This document shows, one piece after another, positions 52,412-61,729 of a stretch of DNA of 64,000 nucleotides. The stretch covers positions 130,879 through 194,878 of the forward strand of contig NZ_BLAF01000004.1 in assembly GCF_009687885.1 (NCBI RefSeq), read 5' to 3'. The position numbers and the translations under genes are program-made. Under the pieces are notes generated by a model, which worked only from the letters and a program-made list of their open reading frames with translations, ran no database searches and was not told where the DNA came from. Positions within the stretch are counted from its first letter, which is position 1. The number at the start of each line of letters is the position of its first letter. This DNA is from Acrocarpospora pleiomorpha (GTDB taxonomy: Bacteria; Actinomycetota; Actinomycetes; Streptosporangiales; Streptosporangiaceae).

Positions 52412-53419
52412 TCACAGTGTCGGGGGCAGGCCCAGCCATGGTTTGTCGGTGGCGTCGAATCCGGTGAGCTCGGCGATCTTCCCGTCGACGATGTGCAGGA
52501 CCGCGATGGCAAATAGCCGGTACTCCGGGTCGTCGGGGGTGCGGAGGTACAGCACGGCGGCAGGCATGCGGTTGACCGTCGTGGTGATACCGCGCCAGTC
52601 GTCGTGGCCGCGCTGGAAGAGCCCACCGGAGACCCAGCCGTCCACCGCGTCCTTGGCCGTCGTGGTCACGGTGCCCGAATCGGGCAGCATCGCGAAGCGC
52701 AGGTCGTCGCGCAGCAGGGACATCAGCCCGTCGAGGTCGTTGCGCTCATGGGCGTCGATATACGACCTCACCGCGCCGCGCTCATCGCTCGACAGCTCGT
52801 GCGTGGCGGGGCTCCGCCAGTCGAGGCGGCGGTCGGGCAGCTGATCGCGCATCGTCACGCGCGCCCGCTGCAGTGCGCTGGTCACCGATGCGACGGTCAG
52901 CTCGAGGGCGTCGGCGGCCTTCGACGCCGGCCAGCCGAGGACGTCGCGCAGGATGAACACCGCCCGCTGCCGCGGCGGCAGGTGCTGGACGGCGACGATG
53001 AACGCCAGCTCGATCGTCTCCCGCGCCACCACCGATTCCTGCGGGTCCTCGGGGAGCATCCGGTCGGGGTACGGCTGCAGGTACAGCACCTCGGAGCCGG
53101 GGTCCGGCAGCTCGGACGGCACGGGTGTGCGGTCGTTGCGCTTCTCCAGGAAGTCGAGGCAGGCGTTCGTCGCGATCCGGTACAGCCAGGTCCGCAGCGC
53201 AGCGTGGCCCTTGAACGACTCCCGCTTGTTCCACGCCCGCAGGAACGTCTCCTGCGTCATGTCCTGGGCGTCCTCGTAGTTCGCGAGCATCCGGTAGCAG
53301 TGCACCTGCAGCTCACGCCGGTAGCGCTCCGTGATGAGCGCGAACTGTGCCGCGTCATTTGAGCGGGCCGCCGCGATGAACGCGGCCTCGTCGTCGCCTA
53401 GCAGTCTGGCGTTGGTCAT
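52412..53419 (-). CDS. ECF sigma factor with C-terminal SnoaL-like domain
   Basis: 335 residues from ATG 53419, nine bases after GGAAGGA; an in-frame TTG at 53428 is too close. Region 2 (DMTQETFLRAWNKRESFKGH ... LRTWLYRIATNACLDFLEKR) and region 4 (LPPRQRAVFILRDVLGWPAS) are intact. A SnoaL/NTF2-like extension (about 220-335) follows, as in the SigG/SigJ-like ECF groups where it modulates activity without an anti-sigma factor. It is leftward, upstream of nothing obvious, so its regulon must be elsewhere. Confidence 0.92.
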   Translation of the reverse strand: MTNARLLGDDEAAFIAAARSNDAAQFALITERYRRELQVHCYRMLANYEDAQDMTQETFLRAWNKRESFKGHAALRTWLYRIATNACLDFLEKRNDRTPVPSELPDPGSEVLYLQPYPDRMLPEDPQESVVARETIELAFIVAVQHLPPRQRAVFILRDVLGWPASKAADALELTVASVTSALQRARVTMRDQLPDRRLDWRSPATHELSSDERGAVRSYIDAHERNDLDGLMSLLRDDLRFAMLPDSGTVTTTAKDAVDGWVSGGLFQRGHDDWRGITTTVNRMPAAVLYLRTPDDPEYRLFAIAVLHIVDGKIAELTGFDATDKPWLGLPPTL

Positions 53420-53605
53420 GGTCGTCAATCCTTCCGCAGGTGGCGAGGGGCTACCAGAACTGACGACGTGGCGGAGGATTTCTGAGCGGTGAAGCCGCTG
53501 ACACCGGGCCGTTCGCCAGGCCGGATGGGTCGGGTCGATCCAAAGGAAGGCTGCAGTGGGTCGCGTTCCCCTGCCGCGATCGCACGGGGTCGTCGGCGGT
53601 GCGTA

Positions 53606-54760
53606 TCAGGATTGCGCGGGTTCCTCGTGTGGCGCGTTGAGGGCGGCGGTGAAGAGGTTGGCGAGTTTGAACGGTGTCTGGTCGCCGAGGAAGAGGTCGA
53701 CGGTCTCGTTTGCATCGGCGTATGCGGCGTCGCTGCGCGGGAAGAGACCTTGTTCGTAGGCGGTGAGTGCCGCTTCGATGTCGCCGGGGTTGGCGGCGAT
53801 CGCCTTGGCGAGTTCGGCGCCGTCGAGCATCGCCAGGTTCGCGCCCTCGCCGGACGGCGGCATCAGGTGTGCGGCGTCGCCGAGGAGCGTCACGCCGGGG
53901 GTGCGGTCCCATCGGTGCCCGTCGGGGAGGGTGTAGATCGAGCGCGGGATTGGTGCGGTGTCGCTGTCGGTGATCAGAGCGGTGAGCTCCGGCGCCCATC
54001 CCTGGAGCTCGGCCGCGACCTGGGCGGTCGCGGCGGCGGCGTCGGTGAAGTCGATGCCGGCCACCCACTCCTCAGGGCAGTGCAGCTCGAAGTACGTGTG
54101 CAGGATATTGCCCGCCTCGCGGTGCGCGATGATCCCCTTTCCGGGAGACAGGGCGTACATCGCGCCGCCGCCGACCGCCTTGGCCGCCGCGGGGTGCCGC
54201 TCGTCGGCGTCGTGCAGGAAGGTCTCGATGGAGGAGGTGCCGGTGTAGCGGGGCTTGGCATCGGACAGCAGCGGCCTGATCCTCGACCAGGCGCCGTCGG
54301 CGCCGACCAGGAGGCCGGTGGTCACGGCCGGTCCCTGGGCGAAGGTCACCTCATGCAGGCCGTCGCCCAGGGACCGGGCACCGGTGACCTTGCGTCCCCA
54401 CTGGATAGTCTCGGCAGGCAAGGAGTCGAGCAGGATCCGGCGCAGGTCGCCGCGGAGCACCTCTGGACGCCCGTGCGTGCCGTCGTCGGGCATTTCGGCC
54501 AGCACCGTTCCGCGGGAGTCGAGCACGCGTGAAGCCGCGCCGCCCTCATGGATGATCGCGCGGAACTCCTCCATCAGGCCGGCCGCCTCGAGCGCGAGCT
54601 GCCCGTTGTAGTCGTGGATGTCGAGCTGGCCGCCCTGCGTGCGGGCCCCCGCAGAGGAATCGGCCTCATAGACCATCGCGGGGATGCCGTTGACATGCAG
54701 AACGCGGGCGAGGGTGAGGCCACCAAGGCCCGCACCGATGATCGTGACTGGTGTCGTCAT
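53606..54760 (-). CDS. TetX-like FAD-dependent monooxygenase (second copy)
   Basis: 384 residues from ATG 54760 (GAGAGG six bases upstream). FAD motif VTIIGAGLGGLTLARVL, the NADPH/FAD motif LLVGADGAWSRIRPLL, and VTLLGDAAHLMPPSGEGANL are complete. It is similar in layout to the monooxygenase at 43717, though sequence differences show it is not a recent duplicate. It is divergent from a TetR gene, with two perfect palindromes in the spacer. Drug or phenolic hydroxylation is the expected role. Confidence 0.87.
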   Translation of the reverse strand: MTTPVTIIGAGLGGLTLARVLHVNGIPAMVYEADSSAGARTQGGQLDIHDYNGQLALEAAGLMEEFRAIIHEGGAASRVLDSRGTVLAEMPDDGTHGRPEVLRGDLRRILLDSLPAETIQWGRKVTGARSLGDGLHEVTFAQGPAVTTGLLVGADGAWSRIRPLLSDAKPRYTGTSSIETFLHDADERHPAAAKAVGGGAMYALSPGKGIIAHREAGNILHTYFELHCPEEWVAGIDFTDAAAATAQVAAELQGWAPELTALITDSDTAPIPRSIYTLPDGHRWDRTPGVTLLGDAAHLMPPSGEGANLAMLDGAELAKAIAANPGDIEAALTAYEQGLFPRSDAAYADANETVDLFLGDQTPFKLANLFTAALNAPHEEPAQS

Positions 54761-54780
54761 CATGTTCCTCTCAAACTCGG

Positions 54781-54826
54781 TTGGAGCACTGCTCCAATAT
54801 ATACCCCGTTTGGAGCAGTGCTCCAA
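54781..54826. promoter_or_regulatory. Two perfect TetR operators
   Basis: TTGGAGCACTGCTCCAA (54781-54797) and TTGGAGCAGTGCTCCAA (54810-54826) are 17-bp dyads differing only in the central base and spaced 29 bp. They lie between the monooxygenase start (54760) and the TetR gene, with the AT-rich ATATAT between them providing a likely -10 box. Confidence 0.88.
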
Positions 54827-54846
54827 ACGGTGGCATGATGGAGCTC

Positions 54847-55524
54847 ATGGCGACCAGGACGAAACGAGGGGAACGGCGCGCGGACGCGCTGTCGAGGGAG
54901 CGGATCGTCGAAGCGGCCATCGAGATCCTCGACGCCGGTGGTGAGAGCGCCCTGACCATCCGGGCGCTCACGGCCCGCCTGGCGACAGGGACCGGGGCGA
55001 TCTATCACCACGTCGCCAACATGAACGAACTGTTCGCGGCGGCCACCGGCGACGTCATCGCCAGTGCCATGACCGACGTAGTCAGCGTCGCCGACCCGCG
55101 GGAGGCGATCCGGGCCACCGCCCTCGCAGTGTTCGACGCGACCGACTCCCACCCCTGGGCGGGCTCCCAGCTCTCGCGCGAGCCGTGGCAGCCCGCGTTC
55201 CTGCAGATCGCGGAAAGCCTCGGCAGGCACCTCCAGGTGCTTGGTGTCCCCCAGCGAGCACAGTTCGACTGCGGATCCGCGCTCGGGAACTACATCCTCG
55301 GCGTCGCCGGACAGAACGCCGCCCGTACCCGCCTCCACCCGCACGACCGGTCGGCCGTACTCGAAGACATCGCCGCACGGTGGGCGCAACTCGACCCCGA
55401 CAAGTACCCGATCATGCGCCAGGTGGCGACACAACTGCCCGAGCACGACGACCGCGCGCAGTTCCTGGTCGGCATCGACCTCATCCTGGCCGGCATCACA
55501 ACCGTCCTCACCCGGGAGTCGTAG
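54847..55524 (+). CDS. TetR-family repressor of the second TetX-like gene
   Basis: 225 residues from ATG 54847; ATG 54835 and 54838 in the same frame are also possible. HTH: LTIRALTARLATGTGAIYHH, preceded by RERIVEAAIEILDAGGESAL. The C-terminal domain is of the TetR_C_1-like type with a helical ligand pocket. The two TTGGAGCA palindromes immediately upstream are its obvious targets and imply tight autoregulation with the monooxygenase. Confidence 0.9.
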   Translation: MATRTKRGERRADALSRERIVEAAIEILDAGGESALTIRALTARLATGTGAIYHHVANMNELFAAATGDVIASAMTDVVSVADPREAIRATALAVFDATDSHPWAGSQLSREPWQPAFLQIAESLGRHLQVLGVPQRAQFDCGSALGNYILGVAGQNAARTRLHPHDRSAVLEDIAARWAQLDPDKYPIMRQVATQLPEHDDRAQFLVGIDLILAGITTVLTRES

Positions 55525-55849
55525 GCGCGGCGGGTGTCGCCGTCCAGCGGGGCCCGCTTCAGCGCTGCGGCGTGGGCGGTATCAGAAGCTCTGATGGGAG
55601 GGCGGCGTCGGCGCGTTGATCTGGCCCAAAGTCCCGAGGCCACGCTCAGGCCAAGTCCGTTCGGGGGTCGGCCAAGATACGACGGAAACCGGCAACCAGT
55701 GATCTTGAGTTGAACTTGCCGCAGGTGAGGTGCTGGGGCGGATCGGCATTCGCTGCCCGACCAGGGACAGCGATGCGCAAACGCAGCCGGAGGCCCGATC
55801 TTGTGTCACCGTTCGCAGTGGACTTTCTTCGCGTACCCGCTCAGATCGG
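55525..55849. other. Gap without supported gene
   Basis: 325 bases between the TetR gene and the convergent DHFR-like gene. Short open frames on both strands show no recognisable domain, no ribosome binding site and no strong hairpin. Confidence 0.4.
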
Positions 55850-56431
55850 TCAACGGCGCACTCGATAGCGCAGGTGAAGCACCCGGTTGCCCTGAATCAC
55901 CACGTCAGGATCCTCCAACAGGTGCTGCGCGTGGACCGACCCGAAGTAGCGCTTGCCGGACCCGAAGACGACGGGTACGACGTCCATGCGCACCTCGTCG
56001 ATCAGGCCCGCGGCAAGCACCTGGCCGCCGACGTCGCCGGCGGCGACCTCGACCATGCGGTCACCGGCAAGCTCCTGCGCCTTGGCCACGGCTGCCTCGA
56101 CGCCGTCGACGAAGTGGAACGGCGCCTCGGGGTCCCAGCCCTCGGGCATCGGCCGGTGCGACACGACGACCACGTGGTCGATGCCGCCCGGCGGCTTCCC
56201 GTCCCAGCCGTCCGTCAGGTCGAAGACGTGGCGGCCGACGATCGTGACTCCGATCTGGTCCCAGTACGGCCGGGTGTAGTCGTAGGACGTCTGCGACACC
56301 TTCAGCTCGCCGCTCTCGTCCAACGGGACGTCACCGCTGGACAACCAGTCGAACAGCGGTCCGGGCTGGTCGTTCTCGTCCGCGACGAAGCCGTCCACCG
56401 ACACCGAGCTGTACATGACCACCTTGCCCAC
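55850..56431 (-). CDS. DHFR/RibD-C-fold protein (third copy)
   Basis: 193 residues from GTG 56431 with GAGGAG eight bases upstream. It begins KVVMYSSVSVDGFVADENDQ and has TIVGRHVFDLTDGWDGKPP and EVAAGDVGGQVLAAGLIDEV, the family's NADPH-binding pattern with a longer insert after the first strand than the other two copies. The divergence between copies argues for separate acquisition. A reductase role with unknown substrate is expected. Confidence 0.88.
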   Translation of the reverse strand: MGKVVMYSSVSVDGFVADENDQPGPLFDWLSSGDVPLDESGELKVSQTSYDYTRPYWDQIGVTIVGRHVFDLTDGWDGKPPGGIDHVVVVSHRPMPEGWDPEAPFHFVDGVEAAVAKAQELAGDRMVEVAAGDVGGQVLAAGLIDEVRMDVVPVVFGSGKRYFGSVHAQHLLEDPDVVIQGNRVLHLRYRVRR

Positions 56432-56497
56432 GGGGCTCTCCTCTGCTTTGGGGTGCCCCCAAATTAGCGTGTCGTGAGCTGTCGCTCTTGTAAGAAA

Positions 56498-57343
56498 TCA
56501 ATCGGCCGGCAGCGGCCAGCCGTCCAGCGCGTGGCCGGGATGTTCGCGCAGGAACCGCCGCCGGACCTCGACGTACCGGGTCGGCGTGAGCCCGGTGAAC
56601 GCCCGGAACTCGTGGCCGAAGTGGGCCTGGTCGAAGTAGCCTGCGCCACCGGCGAGGTCGCTCCAGTCGATCGGTCCGGCGGGGTCGATCGCGAACACGG
56701 TGGCGGTGAAGCGGTAGGTGCGGGCCAGCCGCTTCGGCGTGACGCCGATGAGCTCCTTGAACCGCTGTGCCAGATGAGTGCTGCTGACACCGGCTGCCAC
56801 GCTCAGGTCGCCGATCGCCACCGCCCCGCTGGTCGCCGCGATGACGCTGCTGGTATGGCGGACCAGCCCCAGACCGGCGGTCTCGCGCAGCCGTCGCATC
56901 AGCTCCTCCTCGAGCAGCGTCAGCATCTCGTGCGGTCCGTCCGCCGTGGCCAGCCGGTCCCGCAGCTCGGCAATGGCGGGCCGGCCCCAAACCTGCTCCA
57001 CCGTCACCGGCCGGTCGCACAGCTCGGCCGCGGGCATCGGCAGGAACGGCGCCAGCCCCCACGGCTTGACGTGCACGCCGACGGACCGGGTCCCCGGCGG
57101 ATAGCCGAACTCGAAGGCGCGGGTGGGCATGGTGACCACGCAGCCGTCGGCGTACTCGGCCGTCTCGATGTCGGTGCCGGCGCGGATGCGGAACGGCGCC
57201 CCGAGGTTGACGATGAGCAACGCCGACGGGCTCGGCGGCAGCGTCAGCCGGGCGTACGGCGGCGCGCCCTCCAGGTAGTAGAGGTCGTCGATCAGCCCGT
57301 CCAGCGGCGGTCGCGGCACTCTGGACACGTACTCCACGCCCAC
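56498..57343 (-). CDS. AraC-family transcriptional regulator
   Basis: About 281 residues from GTG 57343 (nearby GTGs are possible; no clear ribosome binding site, perhaps leaderless). The N-terminal half is a cupin-like sensor (LPPSPSALLIVNLGAPFRIR; TRAFEFGYPPGTRSVGVHVK). The AraC domain (about 165-265) has IGDLSVAAGVSSTHLAQRFK and a second HTH ending DQAHFGHEFRAFTGLTPTRY. Neighbours are a DHFR-like gene ahead and a SpoU methylase behind, so its target is uncertain. Confidence 0.88.
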   Translation of the reverse strand: MGVEYVSRVPRPPLDGLIDDLYYLEGAPPYARLTLPPSPSALLIVNLGAPFRIRAGTDIETAEYADGCVVTMPTRAFEFGYPPGTRSVGVHVKPWGLAPFLPMPAAELCDRPVTVEQVWGRPAIAELRDRLATADGPHEMLTLLEEELMRRLRETAGLGLVRHTSSVIAATSGAVAIGDLSVAAGVSSTHLAQRFKELIGVTPKRLARTYRFTATVFAIDPAGPIDWSDLAGGAGYFDQAHFGHEFRAFTGLTPTRYVEVRRRFLREHPGHALDGWPLPAD

Positions 57344-57583
57344 AGTATCGCCGACGCCCCGCCGGCATCGCGCGCCGGGAAGTCCAGCCGCGCTGCCGCC
57401 GGCATCGAGCCGGCGCCGATCCCGGACGAGCGCCCGGCCGCGGACATTTGACATGCTCAAGCGCGCGCTGGAAGATCCCGCTGGCCGGCCGGACGGGGAA
57501 GGCGGGAAACCCTGGGGCCGAATGCAGCACCGCGCCGCTGGCCAGGTCCTGATGGCTGGTCCGGACGATCGCGTGACGGTAGG

Positions 57584-58399
57584 TCATGCGGTGTGGCCGC
57601 GACGCTGGCGGGCGGCCTCGTACAACACCACGGTCGCCGCGCTGGCGGCGTTCAGGGAGCTGGCTGAGCCGGCCATTGGGATGCGCGCCATCGTGTCGCA
57701 CGCCTGTCGCCATCCCGCGCTCAGTCCGGTGGTCTCGTTGCCGATGACCAGCAGGGTGGGGCCGGTCAGGTCCAGTTCGGCGACGTCGCAGGTGCCGTTC
57801 TCGTCCGTGCCTACCACCCTCAGCGGCTGCCCCTGGGCGCGCAGCCGCTCTACCCATGCCAGCACCTCCCGGTGTGAGGGGGACCGCACCACCGGCAGCG
57901 TCAGCAGCGACCCGGTGGAGGCCCGCACCGATCGGGGATCGTAGGGGTCGGCGGCGTGTCCGGTGACGATCAGGCCCGCGCCGCCGAACGCGTCCAGTGA
58001 GCGCGCCATCGTCCCGATGTTTCCGGGGTTGTTTGGCCGGTCGAACACCACGCCCAGGAAGGACGGGCCCACCTGGATGCGGGACAGCTCATCGTCTGGC
58101 AGCCCGGTCACCGCCACCAGTTCGGGTATGTCCTCGTCTTTGCCGCCCAGCTCTCGCAACAGGTCGGGGGCCATGGCCACCCGCTCGCCGCCAGCCGTCT
58201 TCAGCATCTGCTCGGCCCAGTTCGACAGCGGCCGCTCGGCGTCGTAGATCAGCGTATGCACCGGCCAGCCGAACTCGACCACCAGGCTGATCGGGCGCAC
58301 TCCCTGGACCAGGAACTCCCCGGCTCGCTGCCGCTTGGTCCGGTTGCCCAGCAGCGCCTGCCACTGCTGGAACCGCGCGTTCGCACGCGTGATGCGCAC
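57584..58399 (-). CDS. SpoU/TrmH-family RNA 2'-O-methyltransferase
   Basis: 271 residues, GTG start at 58399. A substrate-binding N-domain (about 1-100) precedes the trefoil-knot SPOUT domain. SpoU motifs: 1, NNPGNIGTMARSLDAFGGAG; 2, VIGNETTGLS; 3, SLNAASAATVVLYEA. These enzymes methylate ribose in rRNA or tRNA; some confer resistance to thiostrepton-type or other ribosome-targeting antibiotics. With resistance-type neighbours that role is possible, but housekeeping modification is equally likely. Confidence 0.9.
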   Translation of the reverse strand: MRITRANARFQQWQALLGNRTKRQRAGEFLVQGVRPISLVVEFGWPVHTLIYDAERPLSNWAEQMLKTAGGERVAMAPDLLRELGGKDEDIPELVAVTGLPDDELSRIQVGPSFLGVVFDRPNNPGNIGTMARSLDAFGGAGLIVTGHAADPYDPRSVRASTGSLLTLPVVRSPSHREVLAWVERLRAQGQPLRVVGTDENGTCDVAELDLTGPTLLVIGNETTGLSAGWRQACDTMARIPMAGSASSLNAASAATVVLYEAARQRRGHTA

Positions 58400-58756
58400 G
58401 TTGCCCTCGATTCACTACGCGTTACAGAATAGGGGGATCTCCACGTTCCTGCGCGTCCGCCGCACTCCACGCCGATGCGCGGCACCGGCGCGCCGTGCTG
58501 CAGAAACGGGCATTCCGCCGAACCCACCCGGCAGTTCCCGCCCACAGCCAAGGCCCAGCTCGCTCAAGATCACTCGATGTCTTCGGATGACGGTGTTCGG
58601 TCTCTTCGCGTGATCTTGTCCGGCATGTCGTCGTGAGGCTGGTGTGTTGTCGACGGCACTCGCCCGATGGTCGATAACGGCTGGCGCGGCGCTGCCGGAC
58701 GTGCCGCTGCCCAGGCACGTGTTCTCCGCCCGGTTCTCGGAACGGATGAAGCATGT
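58400..58756. other. 357-base gap with possible decayed coding sequence
   Basis: No intact gene. Plus-strand 58650-58800 reads ALARWSITAGAALPDVPLPR then HVFSARFSERMKHVYP, which is protein-like but has no start with a ribosome binding site, no homologue I recognise, and it runs into the convergent dioxygenase gene. GATCACTCGATGTC and its partner GCGTGATCTTG near 58570-58618 form only a weak inverted repeat. Confidence 0.3.
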
Positions 58757-59569
58757 CTATCCGGCGCTGCCGCCGGTGCCGTCCCCGTCCGGACCGGGGG
58801 TGTCCTGTCCCAGGCCCCGACGGATTGCGATCTCCACGGGTGAGTACGCGCCGTCGGCCCGCTCCAGCTCGTAGGGCGCGGCCGGCATCAGCGGCGGCTG
58901 GGCCATGAAGCGCGGCCGCACCCCATGGTGCGGTTGCGCCGCGTGCACCAGGAATGGGTGGCACAGGAAGACGTCGCCCGGGGACCCGGTGGCGAGGGCG
59001 AGTGGCCGGTGGTCGGACGCCGCCACCAGATCGGGCGCGAGGGCCAGCCCGCTCGCCCCCTCCTCCCCGTACTTCTCCAGCACCTTCGGCACGTCGAGGT
59101 GCGAGCCGACCCGGATCCGGGTCGGGGCGTCCTCCTCACCGACCTCGCTGAACAGGAACAGCATCAGCAGCGCCCGGCCCCGGGAGCGCAGATTTGTGAA
59201 GTACCAGCTCTCGCCCTCCGGCAGATAGCTACCCTCGATGTGCCAGCCCGCGTCGTCCGGCTCCTGCTCGTGCGGGAAGCGCAGCGGGAACGTGCCCAGC
59301 GAGTAGCGCGGCTCCCAGCGTCCCGCGCCGACGAGCAGGTCGTACGCGTGCTGCAGGAACGGGGAGTTGGGTGCGGCGGCGAACGGCCCCTGCGCCATGC
59401 CGGCCACCCAGTGCACGGGCTGCCTCCACGTCGCTGGATCGTCCGGGTCGCAGCCCGTCTCTCGCCACAGCAGCCGCGCGCAGTCCGCGGCGACGCGCGG
59501 CGCGACGGCGCCCTCCAACTTCACGAAGCCATCGCGGAGGAAGCGGGATACCAAGGTCGTGTCATCCAT
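58757..59569 (-). CDS. Phytanoyl-CoA dioxygenase-like Fe(II)/2-oxoglutarate enzyme
   Basis: About 270 residues from ATG 59569 (ATG 59590 would add seven). The motif GWHIEGSYLP gives the HxE/HxD pair for iron, and LCHPFLVHAAQPHHGVRPRF supplies the distal His and the Arg that binds 2-oxoglutarate. The N-terminus FLRDGFVKLEGAVAPRVAAD is typical of PhyH proteins. Substrates range from lipids to natural products and ectoine, so none is assigned. Repeat copy 2 lies 74 bases upstream of its start. Confidence 0.85.
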   Translation of the reverse strand: MDDTTLVSRFLRDGFVKLEGAVAPRVAADCARLLWRETGCDPDDPATWRQPVHWVAGMAQGPFAAAPNSPFLQHAYDLLVGAGRWEPRYSLGTFPLRFPHEQEPDDAGWHIEGSYLPEGESWYFTNLRSRGRALLMLFLFSEVGEEDAPTRIRVGSHLDVPKVLEKYGEEGASGLALAPDLVAASDHRPLALATGSPGDVFLCHPFLVHAAQPHHGVRPRFMAQPPLMPAAPYELERADGAYSPVEIAIRRGLGQDTPGPDGDGTGGSAG

Positions 59570-59642
59570 GCCCCCATCGTGCGCCGACATCGGTCCCGAT
59601 CACCCGACATTTCCCGCGCCACCTTTGTCGGGTGTGCGGCCT

Positions 59643-59750
59643 TGCTTTATTGATCTACTTTGTAAAGCGGGGCGCTTGATTGTCGAATTAATCCCCACAA
59701 CCCCAAACCAAAACACTCAGCAACACCAGGTCGGAACGCCTCTACGAACA
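59643..59750. repeat. 108-bp dispersed repeat, copy 2
   Basis: Second copy of the element at 51172-51278, same orientation, 8.5 kb away. It begins TGCTTTATTGATCTACTTTG and ends GGTCGGAACGCCTCTACGAA then CA. Here it lies in the spacer between the dioxygenase gene and the 3' end of the acyl-CoA ligase, at the right-hand edge of the resistance-type region. Confidence 0.7.
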
Positions 59751-59844
59751 CATCGGCCCCGCTGCCGTGTCCCGTACCCGCTCGCGCCCTTGAGGACGAG
59801 CGTCAGTCGGCGCTTGCCGCTGAGGCGTCCAGGGGAAGTGGTGT

Positions 59845-61551
59845 TCATTCTGGGACGGAGAGGGTCTGCTCCGCGAGGCGTTCCGCCGCGAGGTCGACCA
59901 GTCCTCGTCTGCGGAACTTGCCGGACGCGGAGACCGGCACGGCCGCTTCGGCGATCAGGAACGCGTACTTGGGCACCTTGTAGCGGGCCAGGCGCGACTG
60001 GCAGTGCGCGATGACGGTGTCGGGATCGGGGTGGGCGCCGGGCGCGGGGACGATCCAGGCGCAGCCGACCTGTCCCCAGCGGCGGTCCGGCACGCCTACC
60101 ACGAAGGTGGCCCCGACCTCCGGCAGGCTGGCGATCAGAGCCTCGACTTCACGCGGGGAGACCAGTTCGCCTCCGGACCGGTAGACGTCGGAGTTGCGGC
60201 CGGTGAAGACGAACGCGCCGTCCTCGCGGACTCGCCCGAGGTCGCCGGAGCGAAACCAGCCGTCGGCCCGGGAGGTGTCGGTCTCCGGGTCCACGCGCCA
60301 GTAGCCGGGGGAGACGCTCGGTCCGCGATACTGGAGCTCGCCGATCTCACCGGGCGCGACCATCTGTCCGCTGTCAGGGTCGACCAGCCGCCACTCGTGC
60401 TCGGCGCCGTCGCGGGCGGCGATTCCCGCGCAGCCGGCCGTCGACTCCCAGCCGACCGTGTTGGCCAGGACCTCGTTCGACGAACCGGGCGGGACCATGA
60501 ACGCCGTGCCCTGGAGTTCGGTCATGCCGAAGCCGGAGGTCACCTCGTCCACGCCGAAGGCGTCGCGGACCTTCTGCCAGTCGGCCTCGGGCATCGCGTC
60601 GCCGCCGATGAAGACCGAGCGCAACGCCCAGCCGGGGTGGGCGGTGCGGTCGAAGGTGGCGAGCTCGTCGATCAGCCGGTGGGCCATCGCCGCCACGACG
60701 ACGATGTCGCTTGCCGCACCGGCCGCGATCGTCTCCAGCTGCTCCTTGGGGTCGAACCGCTGCCGCAGGATCACCCGGCCTCCGGCGAAGGTGGCCGGCA
60801 GGATGCACTGCGCCAGGCCGAACAGGTGGAACGAGGGCAGCGCCGTCAGGCTGCTCCACCCGGTGTCGTAGCCGCGGGTGAGGGCCGTCCCGTACGCCTC
60901 CCGGAGCATCGCGTCGCTGTGCAGGAGCGCGCCCTTGGGGGTGCCGGACGACCCTGCGGTGTACATGATGGCGCACGGCGCGGTGGGGGACTCGGCGTCC
61001 GGTGCGGAGGCGTCCTCGCTGAACAGGTCGTCCCAGGCCGTCCACGGTTCGAACCGGGGCAAGCCGGATCGGACGACGAGCCGCGGGCCGTCGCTCTCGA
61101 AGGCGCCGGTGCTCCGCACCACGGTGGCGACGTCCCGGCCGGCGATCTCGCAGTCGAGTACGACGATCGACGGAGCGGAGTGGTCCAGGACGTAACGCAT
61201 CTCCTCAGGACCGAGGAGGTAGTTCATCGGTACGGCGATGGCCCCGATGCGGGTCAGGCCGGCGTACATGGCGACGAACTCGGCGGAGTTGCCCATGAGC
61301 AGGGCCACCCGGTCGCCGACGCCGATTCCGGCCCGGTGGAACGCGCCCGCCGCGCGCCTGCTGTAGGCCGCCATGTCGCGGTAGGTCCAGGACTGCCCGG
61401 TGCTTTCGATGTAGATGTTGTCCGGCCATCGTTCGGCGCAGTGGTCGAGGTGCTGGGCGAAGGTCCGTGGTGTCCAGGCCGGCCAGCTCAGCTCGAGATC
61501 GGCCCTCCGCTGGGCGAGGCCGGCGTTCGTGGCGTCGAGGGAGCGCTCCAA
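59845..61551 (-). CDS. Class I adenylate-forming acyl-CoA ligase
   Basis: 568 residues, TTG start at 61551 behind GAGGTGAGG. P-loop motif YTAGSSGTPKGALLHS, the GMTE motif in FGMTELQG, and the C-terminal hinge and lysine in VSASGKFRRRG are all present. The acid is activated as acyl-AMP and passed to CoA. It suits the CoA-dependent catabolic genes at 31-43 kb and would be their entry step. The promoter contains a near-copy of the operator at 33449. Substrate is likely an aromatic or branched acid; unproven. Confidence 0.9.
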   Translation of the reverse strand: MERSLDATNAGLAQRRADLELSWPAWTPRTFAQHLDHCAERWPDNIYIESTGQSWTYRDMAAYSRRAAGAFHRAGIGVGDRVALLMGNSAEFVAMYAGLTRIGAIAVPMNYLLGPEEMRYVLDHSAPSIVVLDCEIAGRDVATVVRSTGAFESDGPRLVVRSGLPRFEPWTAWDDLFSEDASAPDAESPTAPCAIMYTAGSSGTPKGALLHSDAMLREAYGTALTRGYDTGWSSLTALPSFHLFGLAQCILPATFAGGRVILRQRFDPKEQLETIAAGAASDIVVVAAMAHRLIDELATFDRTAHPGWALRSVFIGGDAMPEADWQKVRDAFGVDEVTSGFGMTELQGTAFMVPPGSSNEVLANTVGWESTAGCAGIAARDGAEHEWRLVDPDSGQMVAPGEIGELQYRGPSVSPGYWRVDPETDTSRADGWFRSGDLGRVREDGAFVFTGRNSDVYRSGGELVSPREVEALIASLPEVGATFVVGVPDRRWGQVGCAWIVPAPGAHPDPDTVIAHCQSRLARYKVPKYAFLIAEAAVPVSASGKFRRRGLVDLAAERLAEQTLSVPE

Positions 61552-61666
61552 GGCGACCTCACCTCGTCCTTCGACTCGCAGCGAGGATGCTCCGGTCGGG
61601 GCCTTCGTATTCCGACTGGATGATAGCGGTCAAGGTCACTCCTAGCCTGCAGCCTTGCGGGACTTC

Positions 61667-61684
61667 AGTATACTGTCCAGTCAG
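61667..61684. promoter_or_regulatory. Candidate shared operator, copy B
   Basis: AGTATACTGTCCAGTCAG, 116 bases upstream of the ligase start. It differs from copy A in only two positions. The tandem TetR repressor is encoded immediately on the other side. Confidence 0.62.
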
Positions 61685-61729
61685 AATATCTCATAGAGTC
61701 GTTCCGGTCGCCGCCTCGGGATGGCGGAC

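Noticed and set aside
57453..57944. A plus-strand open frame across the SpoU gene
   Set aside because: It is antisense to intact SpoU motifs and has no ribosome binding site.
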